A stretch of DNA of 39,160 nt, taken from the NCBI GenBank assembly GCA_002395805.1, contig DGVB01000022.1, positions 6,760 through 45,919 of the forward strand, read 5' to 3'. Under the pieces are notes generated by a model. The model saw only the letters and a list, made by a program, of their open reading frames with translations, was not told the origin of the DNA and did not search any database. Shown in pieces: positions 21,749-29,188 of the stretch (positions are counted from its first letter, which is position 1; every line of letters starts with the position of its first letter). This DNA comes from Bacteroidales bacterium UBA4295 (GTDB taxonomy: Bacteria > Bacteroidota > Bacteroidia > Bacteroidales > Paludibacteraceae). The translations under genes were made by a program, and so were the position numbers.

Positions 21749-22690
21749 ATGAGTAAAGTTACAGTAGTAGGCGCAGGTAATGTAGGTGCTACGTGCGCGA
21801 ACGTATTGGCCGTAAATGAGGTAGCCAATGAAGTGTGTCTGATCGACATCAAAGAGGGTTTTGCAGAGGGCAAAGCCATGGATATCATGCAAACAGCCCA
21901 GCTGATGGGCTTCGACACCGTAGTGACCGGTGTGACCAATGACTACAGCAAGACAAGCGGTTCTGACGTAGTGATCATCACTTCCGGTCTGCCCCGCAAA
22001 CCGGGTATGACGCGTGAAGAGCTGATCGGCGTGAACGCAGGTATCGTGAAATCTGTTTGCGACCAGGTGCTCAACTATAGCCCGAATGCGATCCTCGTTG
22101 TTGTTTCTAACCCGATGGATACGATGGCTTATCTGACGCTGCACGCACTGGGTCTGCCGCGCAACCGCGTGATCGGTATGGGTGGCGCGCTCGACAGCGC
22201 ACGTCTGAAATACTTCCTCAGCCAGGCGCTGAAGTGCAATGCGAACGACGTGGACGGTTTCGTAATCGGCGGGCACGGCGACACGACCATGATCCCTCTG
22301 ACGAGCTACACGACTTACAAAGGTATCAACGTATCCGAGTTCCTCTCCGCTGAAGAGCTGGAGAACGTCGTTAAGAGCACGATGGTAGGCGGTGCTACGC
22401 TGACCGGTCTGCTCGGCACCTCCGCATGGATGGCTCCGGGTGCAGCTGCTGCTTCGGTGGCTGAAGCTATCATCAAGGACCAGAAGAAGATGATCCCTTG
22501 CTCCGCTGCCCTCGAAGGCGAATACGGCATGAAGGACATCACCATCGGTGTACCTTGTATCATCGGCAAGAACGGTATTGAGAAGATTCTGGAGCTGAAC
22601 ATCAGCGAAGCAGAGCGCGCCAAACTGCACGAGAGCGAAGCTGCCGTTCGTAAGACAACCGCAATCCTCAAAGAACTGAATGTTCTTTAA
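21749..22690 (+). CDS. mdh: Malate dehydrogenase (NAD)
   Basis: 313 residues, LDH-like MDH. It oxidises malate to oxaloacetate with NAD, or runs in reverse in the fumarate-forming branch used by anaerobic Bacteroidales. N-terminal VTVVGAGNVGATCA binds NAD. GLPRKPGMTREEL at about 80-92 carries the Arg residues that select malate, VSNPMDTM follows, and the catalytic His is in IGGHGDTTMIP at about 171-181. The length is normal. It has its own promoter, and codon use is clean and G+C-richer than the island. Divergent from the SpoIIE operon. Confidence 0.96.
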   Translation: MSKVTVVGAGNVGATCANVLAVNEVANEVCLIDIKEGFAEGKAMDIMQTAQLMGFDTVVTGVTNDYSKTSGSDVVIITSGLPRKPGMTREELIGVNAGIVKSVCDQVLNYSPNAILVVVSNPMDTMAYLTLHALGLPRNRVIGMGGALDSARLKYFLSQALKCNANDVDGFVIGGHGDTTMIPLTSYTTYKGINVSEFLSAEELENVVKSTMVGGATLTGLLGTSAWMAPGAAAASVAEAIIKDQKKMIPCSAALEGEYGMKDITIGVPCIIGKNGIEKILELNISEAERAKLHESEAAVRKTTAILKELNVL

Positions 22691-22778
22691 TGAATAATTA
22701 ACAATGAATAATGAATGTTTCGCTGTAGAGTGAATAACCCGAAACGAGATATTCATTAATCATTAATCATTAAACTAC

Positions 22779-23972
22779 ATGGATTTATTCGAAAAATGCG
22801 ACCATTTTGAGACCCTCAAACTGGCGCGCAAATTACAAGTCTATCCGTACTTCCACGAGTTGGAGAGCCGTCAAGCCCCTGTGGTGAAGATGGAGAACCA
22901 CCGTGTCATCATGCTGGGTTCGAATAACTACCTCGGTTTCACAGAGAACGAGGCGGTTATCAAAGCCGGTCATGAGGCGCTGGACAAATACGGTACAGGC
23001 GTCTCCGGCAGCCGTTTTCTCAACGGTACCCTGGATCTGCACCTGCAGCTGGAGAAAGAGTTGGCGGAATTCACGGGGTACGAAGAGTGTATGACCGTTT
23101 CGACGGGCTTCCAGACCAACCTCGCTATCATCTCCGCTATCTGCGGCAAGGACGACTATATCCTCAATGACCGCGAGAACCATGCTTCTATCTACGATGC
23201 CTGCCGTCTGAGTTTCGCGAAAGTACTGCGCTATCGCCATTCGGACATGCAGGATCTGGAGCGGCAACTCAAGTCCATCCCGGAGAACGCAGGCAAACTG
23301 ATTGTCACGGACGGAGTATTCTCCATGCGCGGCGACATCTGCAAACTGCCGGAGATATGTGCGCTGGCGGAGAAATATAATGCCCGCGTGATGGTGGACG
23401 ATGCGCACGGTTTCGGTGTGCTCGGTCCCGGTGGCCGCGGTACTGCGGCGCATTTCGGTCTGACGGACAAAGTGGACATCACCATGCTCACTTTCTCCAA
23501 GTCGCTGGCGTCCATCGGCGGATGTATGCTGACGAGTCACAGGGTGGCGGACTGGTTGAGACACGTGTCCAGGCCTTTCATCTTCTCCGCTGCTATCACC
23601 CCCTGCTCGACTGCTACGGCACTCGAGGCGCTGCATCAGTTGATCCTCGATCCCGAGCGGCCGACACGACTGATGAATATCGCCCATTATTTCCAGAAAA
23701 GCCTTCTCGCCGCAGGCGTCAAGATCATTGAAGCACCGACACCGATCGTGCCGATCTTCACCTACAAGACGCTCGACACGCTCTATTTCGGCAAGAAGAT
23801 GTTTGAGGAAGGCGTATATGTCAACCCGGTTATCGCACCGGCTTGTGTGGAAGGCGAGTGTCTCTTGCGCACGACCCTGATGGCAACCCATACGGAGCCC
23901 GTCATCGACGAAGCAACAGAGATCATCGCGCGCGTATTGAGAGAAGGAGCACCGGAAGGCCTCGCCTATTAA
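22779..23972 (+). CDS. spt: Serine palmitoyltransferase (AOS family)
   Basis: 397 residues, PLP-dependent alpha-oxoamine synthase. It condenses serine with a long acyl-CoA to 3-ketosphinganine, the first step of Bacteroidales sphingolipids. Seen: GSNNYLGFTENEAV, YGTGVSGSRFLNGT, VDDAHGFGVLGPGGRG (PLP ring contact Asp/His) and TFSKSLASIGG with the Schiff-base Lys at about residue 243. The alternative 2-amino-3-ketobutyrate CoA ligase has a similar fold; the next gene, an SDR suitable as 3-ketosphinganine reductase, favours SPT. The start follows a heptamer repeat tract (22749-22772). Confidence 0.82.
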   Translation: MDLFEKCDHFETLKLARKLQVYPYFHELESRQAPVVKMENHRVIMLGSNNYLGFTENEAVIKAGHEALDKYGTGVSGSRFLNGTLDLHLQLEKELAEFTGYEECMTVSTGFQTNLAIISAICGKDDYILNDRENHASIYDACRLSFAKVLRYRHSDMQDLERQLKSIPENAGKLIVTDGVFSMRGDICKLPEICALAEKYNARVMVDDAHGFGVLGPGGRGTAAHFGLTDKVDITMLTFSKSLASIGGCMLTSHRVADWLRHVSRPFIFSAAITPCSTATALEALHQLILDPERPTRLMNIAHYFQKSLLAAGVKIIEAPTPIVPIFTYKTLDTLYFGKKMFEEGVYVNPVIAPACVEGECLLRTTLMATHTEPVIDEATEIIARVLREGAPEGLAY

Positions 23973-23993
23973 TCATTATTCATTATTCATTAA

Positions 23994-24815
23994 GTGAATA
24001 CTTTAGTTATCTCCGGCGGTAGTTCCGGTATAGGAAAAGCAACAGCCTCGCTCTTCGCAGAGCGGGGCTGGCGTGTCTTTGAACTGAGCAGACACGGGGC
24101 GGCAATTGACAATGCACAATGCACAATGCACAATGCACAATGCGCAGGCGAAGTCGTGCATATCTTTTGTGATGTATGCGATGAGGAGAGTTGCAGAAAG
24201 GCGGTTGCGGAAGTGATGCAGCAGACGGATCATATAGACGTCGTCATCTCCAATGCCGGTTTCGGTATCTCCGGACCGGTGGAGTTCACCGCTATCCAAG
24301 ATGCGGAGCACCAGATGGATGTCAACTTCATGGGAACTGTGCGATTCACGCAGGCTGTGCTGCCTCAGTTGCGTGCGCAGGGGTACGGACGGATCATCTA
24401 CACCTCCTCCGTCGCCGCCCAACTGCCTGTTCCTTATCAGGCGTTCTACTCCGCCTCCAAGGCGGCTATCAATGCGCTGGCGCTGGCGATAGCGAACGAA
24501 GTGAAGGGGTTCGGTATCTCGGTGAGTGTACTCATGCCGGGCGACGTCAGCACCGGGTTCACAGACGCGAGAGAGAAGAGCATGGCAGGTGAAGCAATCT
24601 ATCGCTCTGCGCACAAGGCGGTCGCCAATATGGAGCAAGACGAACGCGCGGGCATGGCGCCGGAGCAGATGGCGAGACTCTTCTATCATATCGCTACATG
24701 CCGCAGCCCGCGGCCGCAGTATATCGGCGGGTTCCAATACAGGGTTCTCTGCCTGCTCGACCGCCTGCTGCCCAAACGCTTCGTCAACTGGGTCGAATAT
24801 AAGTTATACAGTTAA
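23994..24815 (+). CDS. SDR oxidoreductase, likely 3-ketosphinganine reductase
   Basis: 273 residues, GTG start at 23994 just after a heptamer repeat. Rossmann motif VISGGSSGIGKATA, NAG (VVISNAGFG), Ser in IYTSSVAAQ and active-site YSASK near residue 160. The C-terminal extension (PRPQYIGGFQYRVLCLLDRLLP) suits a membrane-associated lipid enzyme. With the upstream serine palmitoyltransferase it would reduce 3-ketosphinganine to sphinganine. Oddity: residues about 39-51 (IDNAQCTMHNAQCAG) are encoded by tandem CACAATG repeats at 24106-24146, an in-frame expansion in the loop after the second strand. Confidence 0.82.
   Translation: MNTLVISGGSSGIGKATASLFAERGWRVFELSRHGAAIDNAQCTMHNAQCAGEVVHIFCDVCDEESCRKAVAEVMQQTDHIDVVISNAGFGISGPVEFTAIQDAEHQMDVNFMGTVRFTQAVLPQLRAQGYGRIIYTSSVAAQLPVPYQAFYSASKAAINALALAIANEVKGFGISVSVLMPGDVSTGFTDAREKSMAGEAIYRSAHKAVANMEQDERAGMAPEQMARLFYHIATCRSPRPQYIGGFQYRVLCLLDRLLPKRFVNWVEYKLYS
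24106..24146. repeat. CACAATG heptamer tandem repeats inside SDR gene
   Basis: A 7-bp unit (GCACAAT) is repeated about five times within the coding region, keeping the frame. Such heptamers otherwise look like intergenic low-complexity DNA in this window. Confidence 0.8.
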
Positions 24816-24823
24816 ATCATCCC

Positions 24824-25735
24824 ATGCATATTCGTATTATTTCTCCGTCCGGGGCAATAGACCCGACGTATATCGATCAAGCTTCTGCGCGCCTGCGCGC
24901 GTGGGGATATAAAGTGAGCGAGGGCGCTCACGCGCGCGATAGATGGGGGCGTTTTGCCGGCAAAGACGAAGACAGACTGCAGGATCTCGTGGAGGCTATC
25001 AAGGACGAGACGGTGGATTGCATCCTCTGTTCGCGCGGCGGTTACGGTCTGCAGCGCATCATCGACCGTGTGCCTTTTATCCCGAGGGAGAAAACCATCA
25101 TCGGTTTTAGCGACATCACCGCCCTGCATAACAAAGCAGCGGTCTGCGGTACGGCATCGCTGCATAGTATCATGTGCAAACATATTGCTACGCTGCCTGA
25201 AGAGAGCGAACCGATCATGATGTTACGGAAAGCTCTGGCGGGCGAAGGTCTGGAATACCGCATCCCGGCTCATCCGCTGAACCGTTTGGGCGAGGTGACC
25301 GCTCCTATCATAGGGGGCAACCTGTCGGTTCTTCACGGTCTGGAGTGCACTTTCTACGGCTATTCCTTCGCTATCAAACAGATGGTGAACAGGCATATCA
25401 TGGACATCGAGGCAGACGAGTTTGCTAACCCTATTCTCTTGATTGAAGACATCGGCGAGCGTCACTACCATATCGACCGGATGATGCGGCACCTGAAGAT
25501 GGAAGGAGCGCTGGTCAATCTCAGCGGTCTGATTGTAGGTCAGTTCACCGACTGCGAGGACGATCCGGGGATGAACGAGACGGTCTATGAGACAATAAAA
25601 GAGGCAGTTGCCGAATACAACTACCCCGTTCTTTTCAATGCACCTTTCGGTCATGTGGAGCACAACCTGCCATTATGGCTCAGTCGTCCGACCCGGATGA
25701 CTGTTTCGTCCGAGGGTGCGGTGCTCCGTACTTGA
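24824..25735 (+). CDS. S66 LD-carboxypeptidase family protein
   Basis: 303 residues. It cleaves the bond between L- and D-residues at the end of tetrapeptide stems in peptidoglycan recycling (LdcA), or related adducts (MccF type). Seen: SPSGAID start, CSRGGYGLQRI, the nucleophile Ser in IIGFSDITALHN (about 107), Glu in LLIEDIGERHYHIDRM (about 208) and His in FGHVEHNLPL (about 282), the Ser-Glu-His triad of the family. No signal peptide, so cytoplasmic. It follows the SDR gene by 8 bp. Its 3' end overlaps the convergent lipoprotein gene by 56 bases. Confidence 0.9.
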   Translation: MHIRIISPSGAIDPTYIDQASARLRAWGYKVSEGAHARDRWGRFAGKDEDRLQDLVEAIKDETVDCILCSRGGYGLQRIIDRVPFIPREKTIIGFSDITALHNKAAVCGTASLHSIMCKHIATLPEESEPIMMLRKALAGEGLEYRIPAHPLNRLGEVTAPIIGGNLSVLHGLECTFYGYSFAIKQMVNRHIMDIEADEFANPILLIEDIGERHYHIDRMMRHLKMEGALVNLSGLIVGQFTDCEDDPGMNETVYETIKEAVAEYNYPVLFNAPFGHVEHNLPLWLSRPTRMTVSSEGAVLRT

Positions 25736-25934
25736 CCCTGATGGGTTCATCCGGCACAGGCACGCCATAGAGCGCGCGGATCTCCGGTTCGGGCTCTCTG
25801 ACCTCTACCGGAGGTGTACTCTCCTCCTCTTGCGGCTGGTTCTCAGCCGCTTTTTTTTGCACATGGCATCCCGCCAGAAGGAGACTTAATGCGCCCAGCA
25901 GGGCGTTGATACGGAATAAGAATTTCTTGCTCAT
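25680..25934 (-). CDS. Small lipoprotein with YGxP motifs
   Basis: 84 residues from the ATG at 25934, which overlaps the stop of the 5'-nucleotidase gene (ATGA). Signal with lipobox LLLAGC (Cys about 23). The mature part is acidic and Pro-rich (QPQEEESTPPVEVREPEPE) and then has two related motifs, ALYGVPVP and VKYGAPHP. The FRINALLGALSLLLAGC start and YG(V/A)P motifs recall small putative lipoproteins seen in Bacteroidota, some near radical-SAM genes, but no such enzyme is here. The last 56 bases are also coding on the other strand (LD-carboxypeptidase). Confidence 0.6.
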   Translation of the reverse strand: MSKKFLFRINALLGALSLLLAGCHVQKKAAENQPQEEESTPPVEVREPEPEIRALYGVPVPDEPIRVKYGAPHPRTKQSSGSDD

Positions 25935-26674
25935 AGTATAGTAACCCGTCCGTCCACGGTAGCTCGGAGTGTATCTTGTCTCTGTGCGGCTTGTATATAC
26001 AGGTCGCGTATCAGTAGCTGGCTGTCCCAGTATTTCGTATACCTTGTCAGCGCGGTCATATGGTCGGCTCCGCCGGTCATGTAGTCGCTGGTAGCGAGGG
26101 TGTAGTTCTTGTTCGGCACCACCGGGTTGCCGCCGACGGTGAGGTCGGCGAGCTGTCCGTCCACGGCGGTCATACGCAAGCCTGCGAGGCCCTGCGCGCC
26201 GTAGGAGACGATGGAGTCGCATAGCTCAATCAGGTTCTCTCCGGTAAGAGTGATGACCACCAGATGGTTCTCAAACGGCATGATGGTGTATATCTGACCG
26301 AACGTAAGGTCACCGGGCAGCCATTCGCCGCGCACGGAGCCCATATTGACGAAAGCGCCATCGACCCGCCCGGGGTACACCTGTTTGGCAGCTTCCCAGA
26401 GGGCGTCGGTGAGCCAGTTCAGCAGCGGGCACTCGGGTGCACCTACCCAGAACGTGTCGGGCACGTATCCCACTCTGACGTTCATCTCGCGGTCCACCAC
26501 CTCTTTGTATGGCGCGAGGCGGGCGAGGTAACCGGTGTCCTGAATGGCATCGAGCCCTTCGTCCACCTTGATTGCTTCGGTGCGCACACCGGTCACTTGT
26601 CTCTGTCCTTCCGGCTTCGTGCATGCCGCCAGACAGACCGCAAGGATAATCCATATTAAATATTCATTATTCAT
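25931..26674 (-). CDS. Orphan 5'-nucleotidase C-terminal domain lipoprotein
   Basis: 247 residues. Signal with lipobox CLAAC, so periplasmic. The rest is the substrate-binding domain of UshA-type 5'-nucleotidases: CPLLNWLTDALWEAA, FVNMGSVRGEWLPGDLTFGQIYTIMPFENHLVVITLTG, LATSDYMTGGADHM. The catalytic metallophosphatase domain is absent; in related genomes it is often the next gene, but here it is not in the window. It probably binds nucleotides. It lies between psuG and a lipoprotein gene, suggesting nucleotide scavenging. The first codons (MNNEYL) are encoded by the heptamer repeat tract at 26659-26708. Confidence 0.85.
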   Translation of the reverse strand: MNNEYLIWIILAVCLAACTKPEGQRQVTGVRTEAIKVDEGLDAIQDTGYLARLAPYKEVVDREMNVRVGYVPDTFWVGAPECPLLNWLTDALWEAAKQVYPGRVDGAFVNMGSVRGEWLPGDLTFGQIYTIMPFENHLVVITLTGENLIELCDSIVSYGAQGLAGLRMTAVDGQLADLTVGGNPVVPNKNYTLATSDYMTGGADHMTALTRYTKYWDSQLLIRDLYIQAAQRQDTLRATVDGRVTIL

Positions 26675-26708
26675 TAATCATTATTCATTAATCATTAATC
26701 ATTAATCA
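26659..26708. repeat. Heptamer repeat tract spanning a stop and a start codon
   Basis: Tandem 7-bp units ATTCATT/AATCATT. On the minus strand the tract contains the last codons and stop of psuG and the ATG of the next gene, so both gene ends are made of repeat. Confidence 0.85.
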
Positions 26709-27609
26709 TTGCTTTCGCTGTTTGCGCGGCGAGGCGGGCGTTATTGAGTACCAACTGTATGTTGGAGGCGAGGCTGTCGCCGCCGGTCAGGTCTTTCACT
26801 TTGGCGAGCAGAAAAGGAGTACACTGCTTGCCATGTATGCCGGCATCGTCCATCTCGCGGAGTGCTTGTTCGATAGCGCGGTCAATGATTTCCTTGGGCA
26901 TCGAGAACTCCTCGGGAATAGGGTTAGTGACGAGCATCCCGCCCTTTAGTCCGCAGTCTATCTTGGCCTTGAAGGCAGCCGCCAGTTCCTCCGGTGTGTC
27001 GATGCGGTAGTCCACGCCGAAACCGCTGTGTCGGGTGTAGAACGCCGGCAGTTCGTCGGTCTGATATCCGATGACGGGCACGCCTTTGGTCTCCAGGTAC
27101 TCGAGTGTGAGCCCGAGATCCAGGATAGACTTGGCACCGGCGCAGATGACCATGACGGGTGTCTGCGCCAGTTCCTCGAGATCGGCGGAGATGTCGAATG
27201 TCTGCTGCGCGCCTCGGTGCACGCCTCCGATGCCGCCGGTAGCGAAGACCCTTATGCCTGCCATGGCGGCGATGATCATGGTGGTCGTCACGGTGGTAGC
27301 TCCGTCGGCCTTGCGGGCGATGAGCACGGGCAGGTCTCTCCGCGACGCTTTGGTCACAGCGAGCCCTTTCTTACCGAGGTATTCGATCTCCTCCGGCGTG
27401 CATCCGGCTTTCAGTTTGCCTCCGATGATAGCGATAGTGGCGGGCACGGCTCCGTTCTCACGGATGGTCTGCTCCACCCTGAGCGCCGTCTGCACGTTCT
27501 GCGGGTACGGCATGCCGTGAGAGATGATAGTGGACTCCAGCGCCACTACCGGTTTGCCGGCCTCCAGCGCCGCCTTCACTTCCGACGATATGGAAAGATA
27601 TTTATTCAT
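26695..27609 (-). CDS. psuG: Pseudouridine-5'-phosphate glycosidase
   Basis: 304 residues. It splits pseudouridine 5'-phosphate to uracil and ribose 5-phosphate. Typical stretches: [66 protein letters not shown] with the catalytic Lys, and [15 protein letters not shown]. The length is normal. It lies 20 bp downstream of the pseudouridine kinase, the standard two-gene pathway. The C-terminal IND and stop are encoded by the heptamer repeat. Confidence 0.96.
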   Translation of the reverse strand: MNKYLSISSEVKAALEAGKPVVALESTIISHGMPYPQNVQTALRVEQTIRENGAVPATIAIIGGKLKAGCTPEEIEYLGKKGLAVTKASRRDLPVLIARKADGATTVTTTMIIAAMAGIRVFATGGIGGVHRGAQQTFDISADLEELAQTPVMVICAGAKSILDLGLTLEYLETKGVPVIGYQTDELPAFYTRHSGFGVDYRIDTPEELAAAFKAKIDCGLKGGMLVTNPIPEEFSMPKEIIDRAIEQALREMDDAGIHGKQCTPFLLAKVKDLTGGDSLASNIQLVLNNARLAAQTAKAMIND

Positions 27610-27629
27610 TCGTAATTCGTAATTCGTAA

Positions 27630-28535
27630 TTATAACAATATATTAGCAATATCATTGTTCACCGCCTTGGTGCTCATGAGTGTCGCTCTGGCAGCCATGA
27701 GTCCGTACTGTGCGGTCTGTGGGAAATCGATCCCTTTGGCGTGTGCATAGACGACGCCGGCAAGGAAAGCGTCCCCTGCGCCGGTGGTGTTGACTATCTC
27801 TCCCGGCAGGGCGGGGAAGAGATATTCCTCGGCGGCGGTGCGGCAATAGACGCCTTCTCCGGAGAGGGTGATATAGACATGCGCCACATCGAGGTTGATG
27901 AGTGCCTGCGCGGCCTCGGCATAGGTAGCCGTCTCGGTGACGGCGAGCGCCTCTTTGAGGTTCAGTTTGAGGGTATGGAGATACGGCAGTTTGGCTTTGC
28001 GCAGGGCGTTCACTACGCGGTGCGCCTTGGTTGTACTGACGCCGTCGATGAACAGGGGAGCGGTGCTGTTCTCCATCAGCCACCGGATAGCGTCCTCGCC
28101 TATGTTGGTGTCCGCTACGATAAAGTCGGAGGAATTGATCTCCCCGCTCCTTTTGGCGAGCCACTCGGGGGTAATCAGCCGGATGGCGTCGGTGTCAGCC
28201 ACGGCAGCTATCATCTCGCCGCCATGATTATTGATGCAAAGATAGATACCGGATCGCAGGTCTCTGACGCGGTCGGATAGATGTACGTCAATGCCCTGCT
28301 GCTTGCAGTAGTCGCGGAGCAATCCGCCGAACAGATCCTCGCCGAAGATAGTCAGCAGCTGCGTGCGTGCGCCGAGGAGGGTAAGGTTATGCGCAATATT
28401 CCTCGCTACTCCTCCGTATCCGACCTCTATATGTCCGGGGTTCGAGTCCGCGGCAATGAACGCATCCGCCAGCGTAGCGGACATATCCATATTCGCGCCT
28501 CCGATAACAGAAATGAGTGTCTCCATGGATTCCAT
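27630..28535 (-). CDS. psuK: Pseudouridine kinase (PfkB family)
   Basis: 301 residues from the ATG at 28535; an in-frame ATG at 28526 ([14 protein letters not shown]) is equally plausible because the promoter box ends only 13 bp above. It phosphorylates pseudouridine with ATP. PfkB motifs: [27 protein letters not shown] and [17 protein letters not shown] near residue 252 with the catalytic Asp. Substrate assigned from the adjacent psuG. Own promoter at 28549-28579. Confidence 0.92.
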   Translation of the reverse strand: MESMETLISVIGGANMDMSATLADAFIAADSNPGHIEVGYGGVARNIAHNLTLLGARTQLLTIFGEDLFGGLLRDYCKQQGIDVHLSDRVRDLRSGIYLCINNHGGEMIAAVADTDAIRLITPEWLAKRSGEINSSDFIVADTNIGEDAIRWLMENSTAPLFIDGVSTTKAHRVVNALRKAKLPYLHTLKLNLKEALAVTETATYAEAAQALINLDVAHVYITLSGEGVYCRTAAEEYLFPALPGEIVNTTGAGDAFLAGVVYAHAKGIDFPQTAQYGLMAARATLMSTKAVNNDIANILL

Positions 28536-28548
28536 CAATTTTGCGATG

Positions 28549-28579
28549 CAAAGGTACTACAAATTTTTGAAATGTGCAA
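28549..28579 (-). promoter_or_regulatory. Promoter of psuK-psuG operon
   Basis: Minus strand TTGC (28579-28576), 19-bp spacer, TACCTTTG (28556-28549). Confidence 0.82.
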
Positions 28580-28594
28580 GATTTTAAGCGAAAA

Positions 28595-28651
28595 AATCGT
28601 CTGTGCTTGTACAAGGGAGTTTTTTCGGTTAAAAGATTGACGTTTGCACAA
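28595..28651. repeat. 57-bp conserved non-coding element, copy A
   Basis: This 57-bp stretch matches 34176-34232 at 53 of 57 positions, in the same orientation. It contains CTTGTACAAG, then GGGAGTTTTTTCG and TTAAAAGATTGACG. No protein or known RNA is recognised. It lies just upstream of the psuK promoter. Both copies are preceded by TGCAAGATTTTA (A at 28575, B at 34119). Confidence 0.9.
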
Positions 28652-28776
28652 TAGTGCGAACGTACTTTCGGGGGAATGCAAAGCAGGCGGAGTCCGAAGG
28701 TACAACAAAAATTGCACATACGCAAATTTTTTCTATATAAAAATGCGCATTTTAATGCATTTTCTGCCACTCGATC

Positions 28777-28820
28777 GGGGTTTTATAGGGGTTTTGTACT
28801 GGTTTTGTGCTGATTTTAAG
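28777..28820. repeat. Four tandem 11-bp repeats near copy A
   Basis: Units starting at 28777, 28788, 28799 and 28810 share (G/C)(G/T)G(G/A)TTTT. In another register, units begin TACTGG/TGCTGA, like the array at 34236-34279. No gene is supported between 28580 and 28960; that stretch holds the 57-bp element, this array and the TGACAG boxes. Confidence 0.75.
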
Positions 28821-28832
28821 GAACAGAAAGTA

Positions 28833-28937
28833 GTGACAGATGACAGCAGTGACAGTACTTTCTATAATCTTATATAAAAAATATCTTTCTCGCGTGGGGA
28901 TATATATAGATTTGCTGTCACCGGTGTCACCTGTCAC
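28833..28937. promoter_or_regulatory. Inverted sets of TGACAG boxes around an AT-rich core
   Basis: TGACAG occurs at 28834, 28841 and 28850; inverted (C/G)TGTCA boxes occur at 28915, 28924 and 28931. Between them lies an A+T-rich core of about 60 bp. The symmetric layout suggests an operator or a replication/recombination site. The motif is related to the GTCACA boxes at 99-136. Confidence 0.55.
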
Positions 28938-28960
28938 TCGTCCTTATCGTAGTATTGCGC

Positions 28961-28997
28961 ACAAAAAAACCGCCCTCATGAATGAGAGAGCGGTTCC
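28961..28997 (-). terminator. Terminator of the surface-protein operon
   Basis: On the minus strand GAACCGCTCTCTCAT, a short loop and GAGGGCGG, then seven T. It is almost identical to the terminator at 5314-5348 and lies 19 bp after the small peptide gene. Confidence 0.85.
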
Positions 28998-29015
28998 GAT
29001 TAACGTTGGTTGGTA

Positions 29016-29156
29016 TTACCACGGGTCGTCGGTTCCGACACCCGTGTTGAGTTTACCGGCACCTGAGCCACCTGCGGCAGCACTGCCGGCGAGTATGATT
29101 GACTCCAATACAATGTGCGTAATTTGCACTTCAGGTTGATTATAAAGCTTTTTCAT
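29016..29156 (-). CDS. 46-residue LAGS-type small peptide
   Basis: Too short for routine gene calling. It starts MKKLYNQPEVQITHIVLES, then IILAGSAAAGGSGAGKL, and ends NTGVGTDDPW. AAGGAG lies at good distance before the ATG at 29156, and a strong terminator follows the stop, so it is a real last gene of the operon. Short proteins with MKK.Y..P......L/ILAGS and Gly-rich or acidic tails are frequent in Bacteroidales, often after surface-protein genes; their role is unknown. The LAGS-AAAGG boundary resembles a leader/core junction of processed peptides, but no processing enzyme is nearby. Confidence 0.75.
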   Translation of the reverse strand: MKKLYNQPEVQITHIVLESIILAGSAAAGGSGAGKLNTGVGTDDPW

Positions 29157-29188
29157 AATAATTCTCCTTAAACTTTAAATGTTAAACA

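Noticed and set aside
21725..22756. 343-residue minus-strand frame opposite malate dehydrogenase
   Set aside because: Shadow of mdh; no ribosome site, and it crosses the mdh promoter.
22833..23891. 352-residue minus-strand frame opposite serine palmitoyltransferase
   Set aside because: Shadow of a well-conserved enzyme gene with Arg/Gln/His-rich composition typical of antisense frames.
28387..28770. 127-residue minus-strand frame running through the 57-bp element into psuK
   Set aside because: It overlaps the start of psuK out of frame and passes through the psuK promoter. The 57-bp element does not show codon-type conservation.
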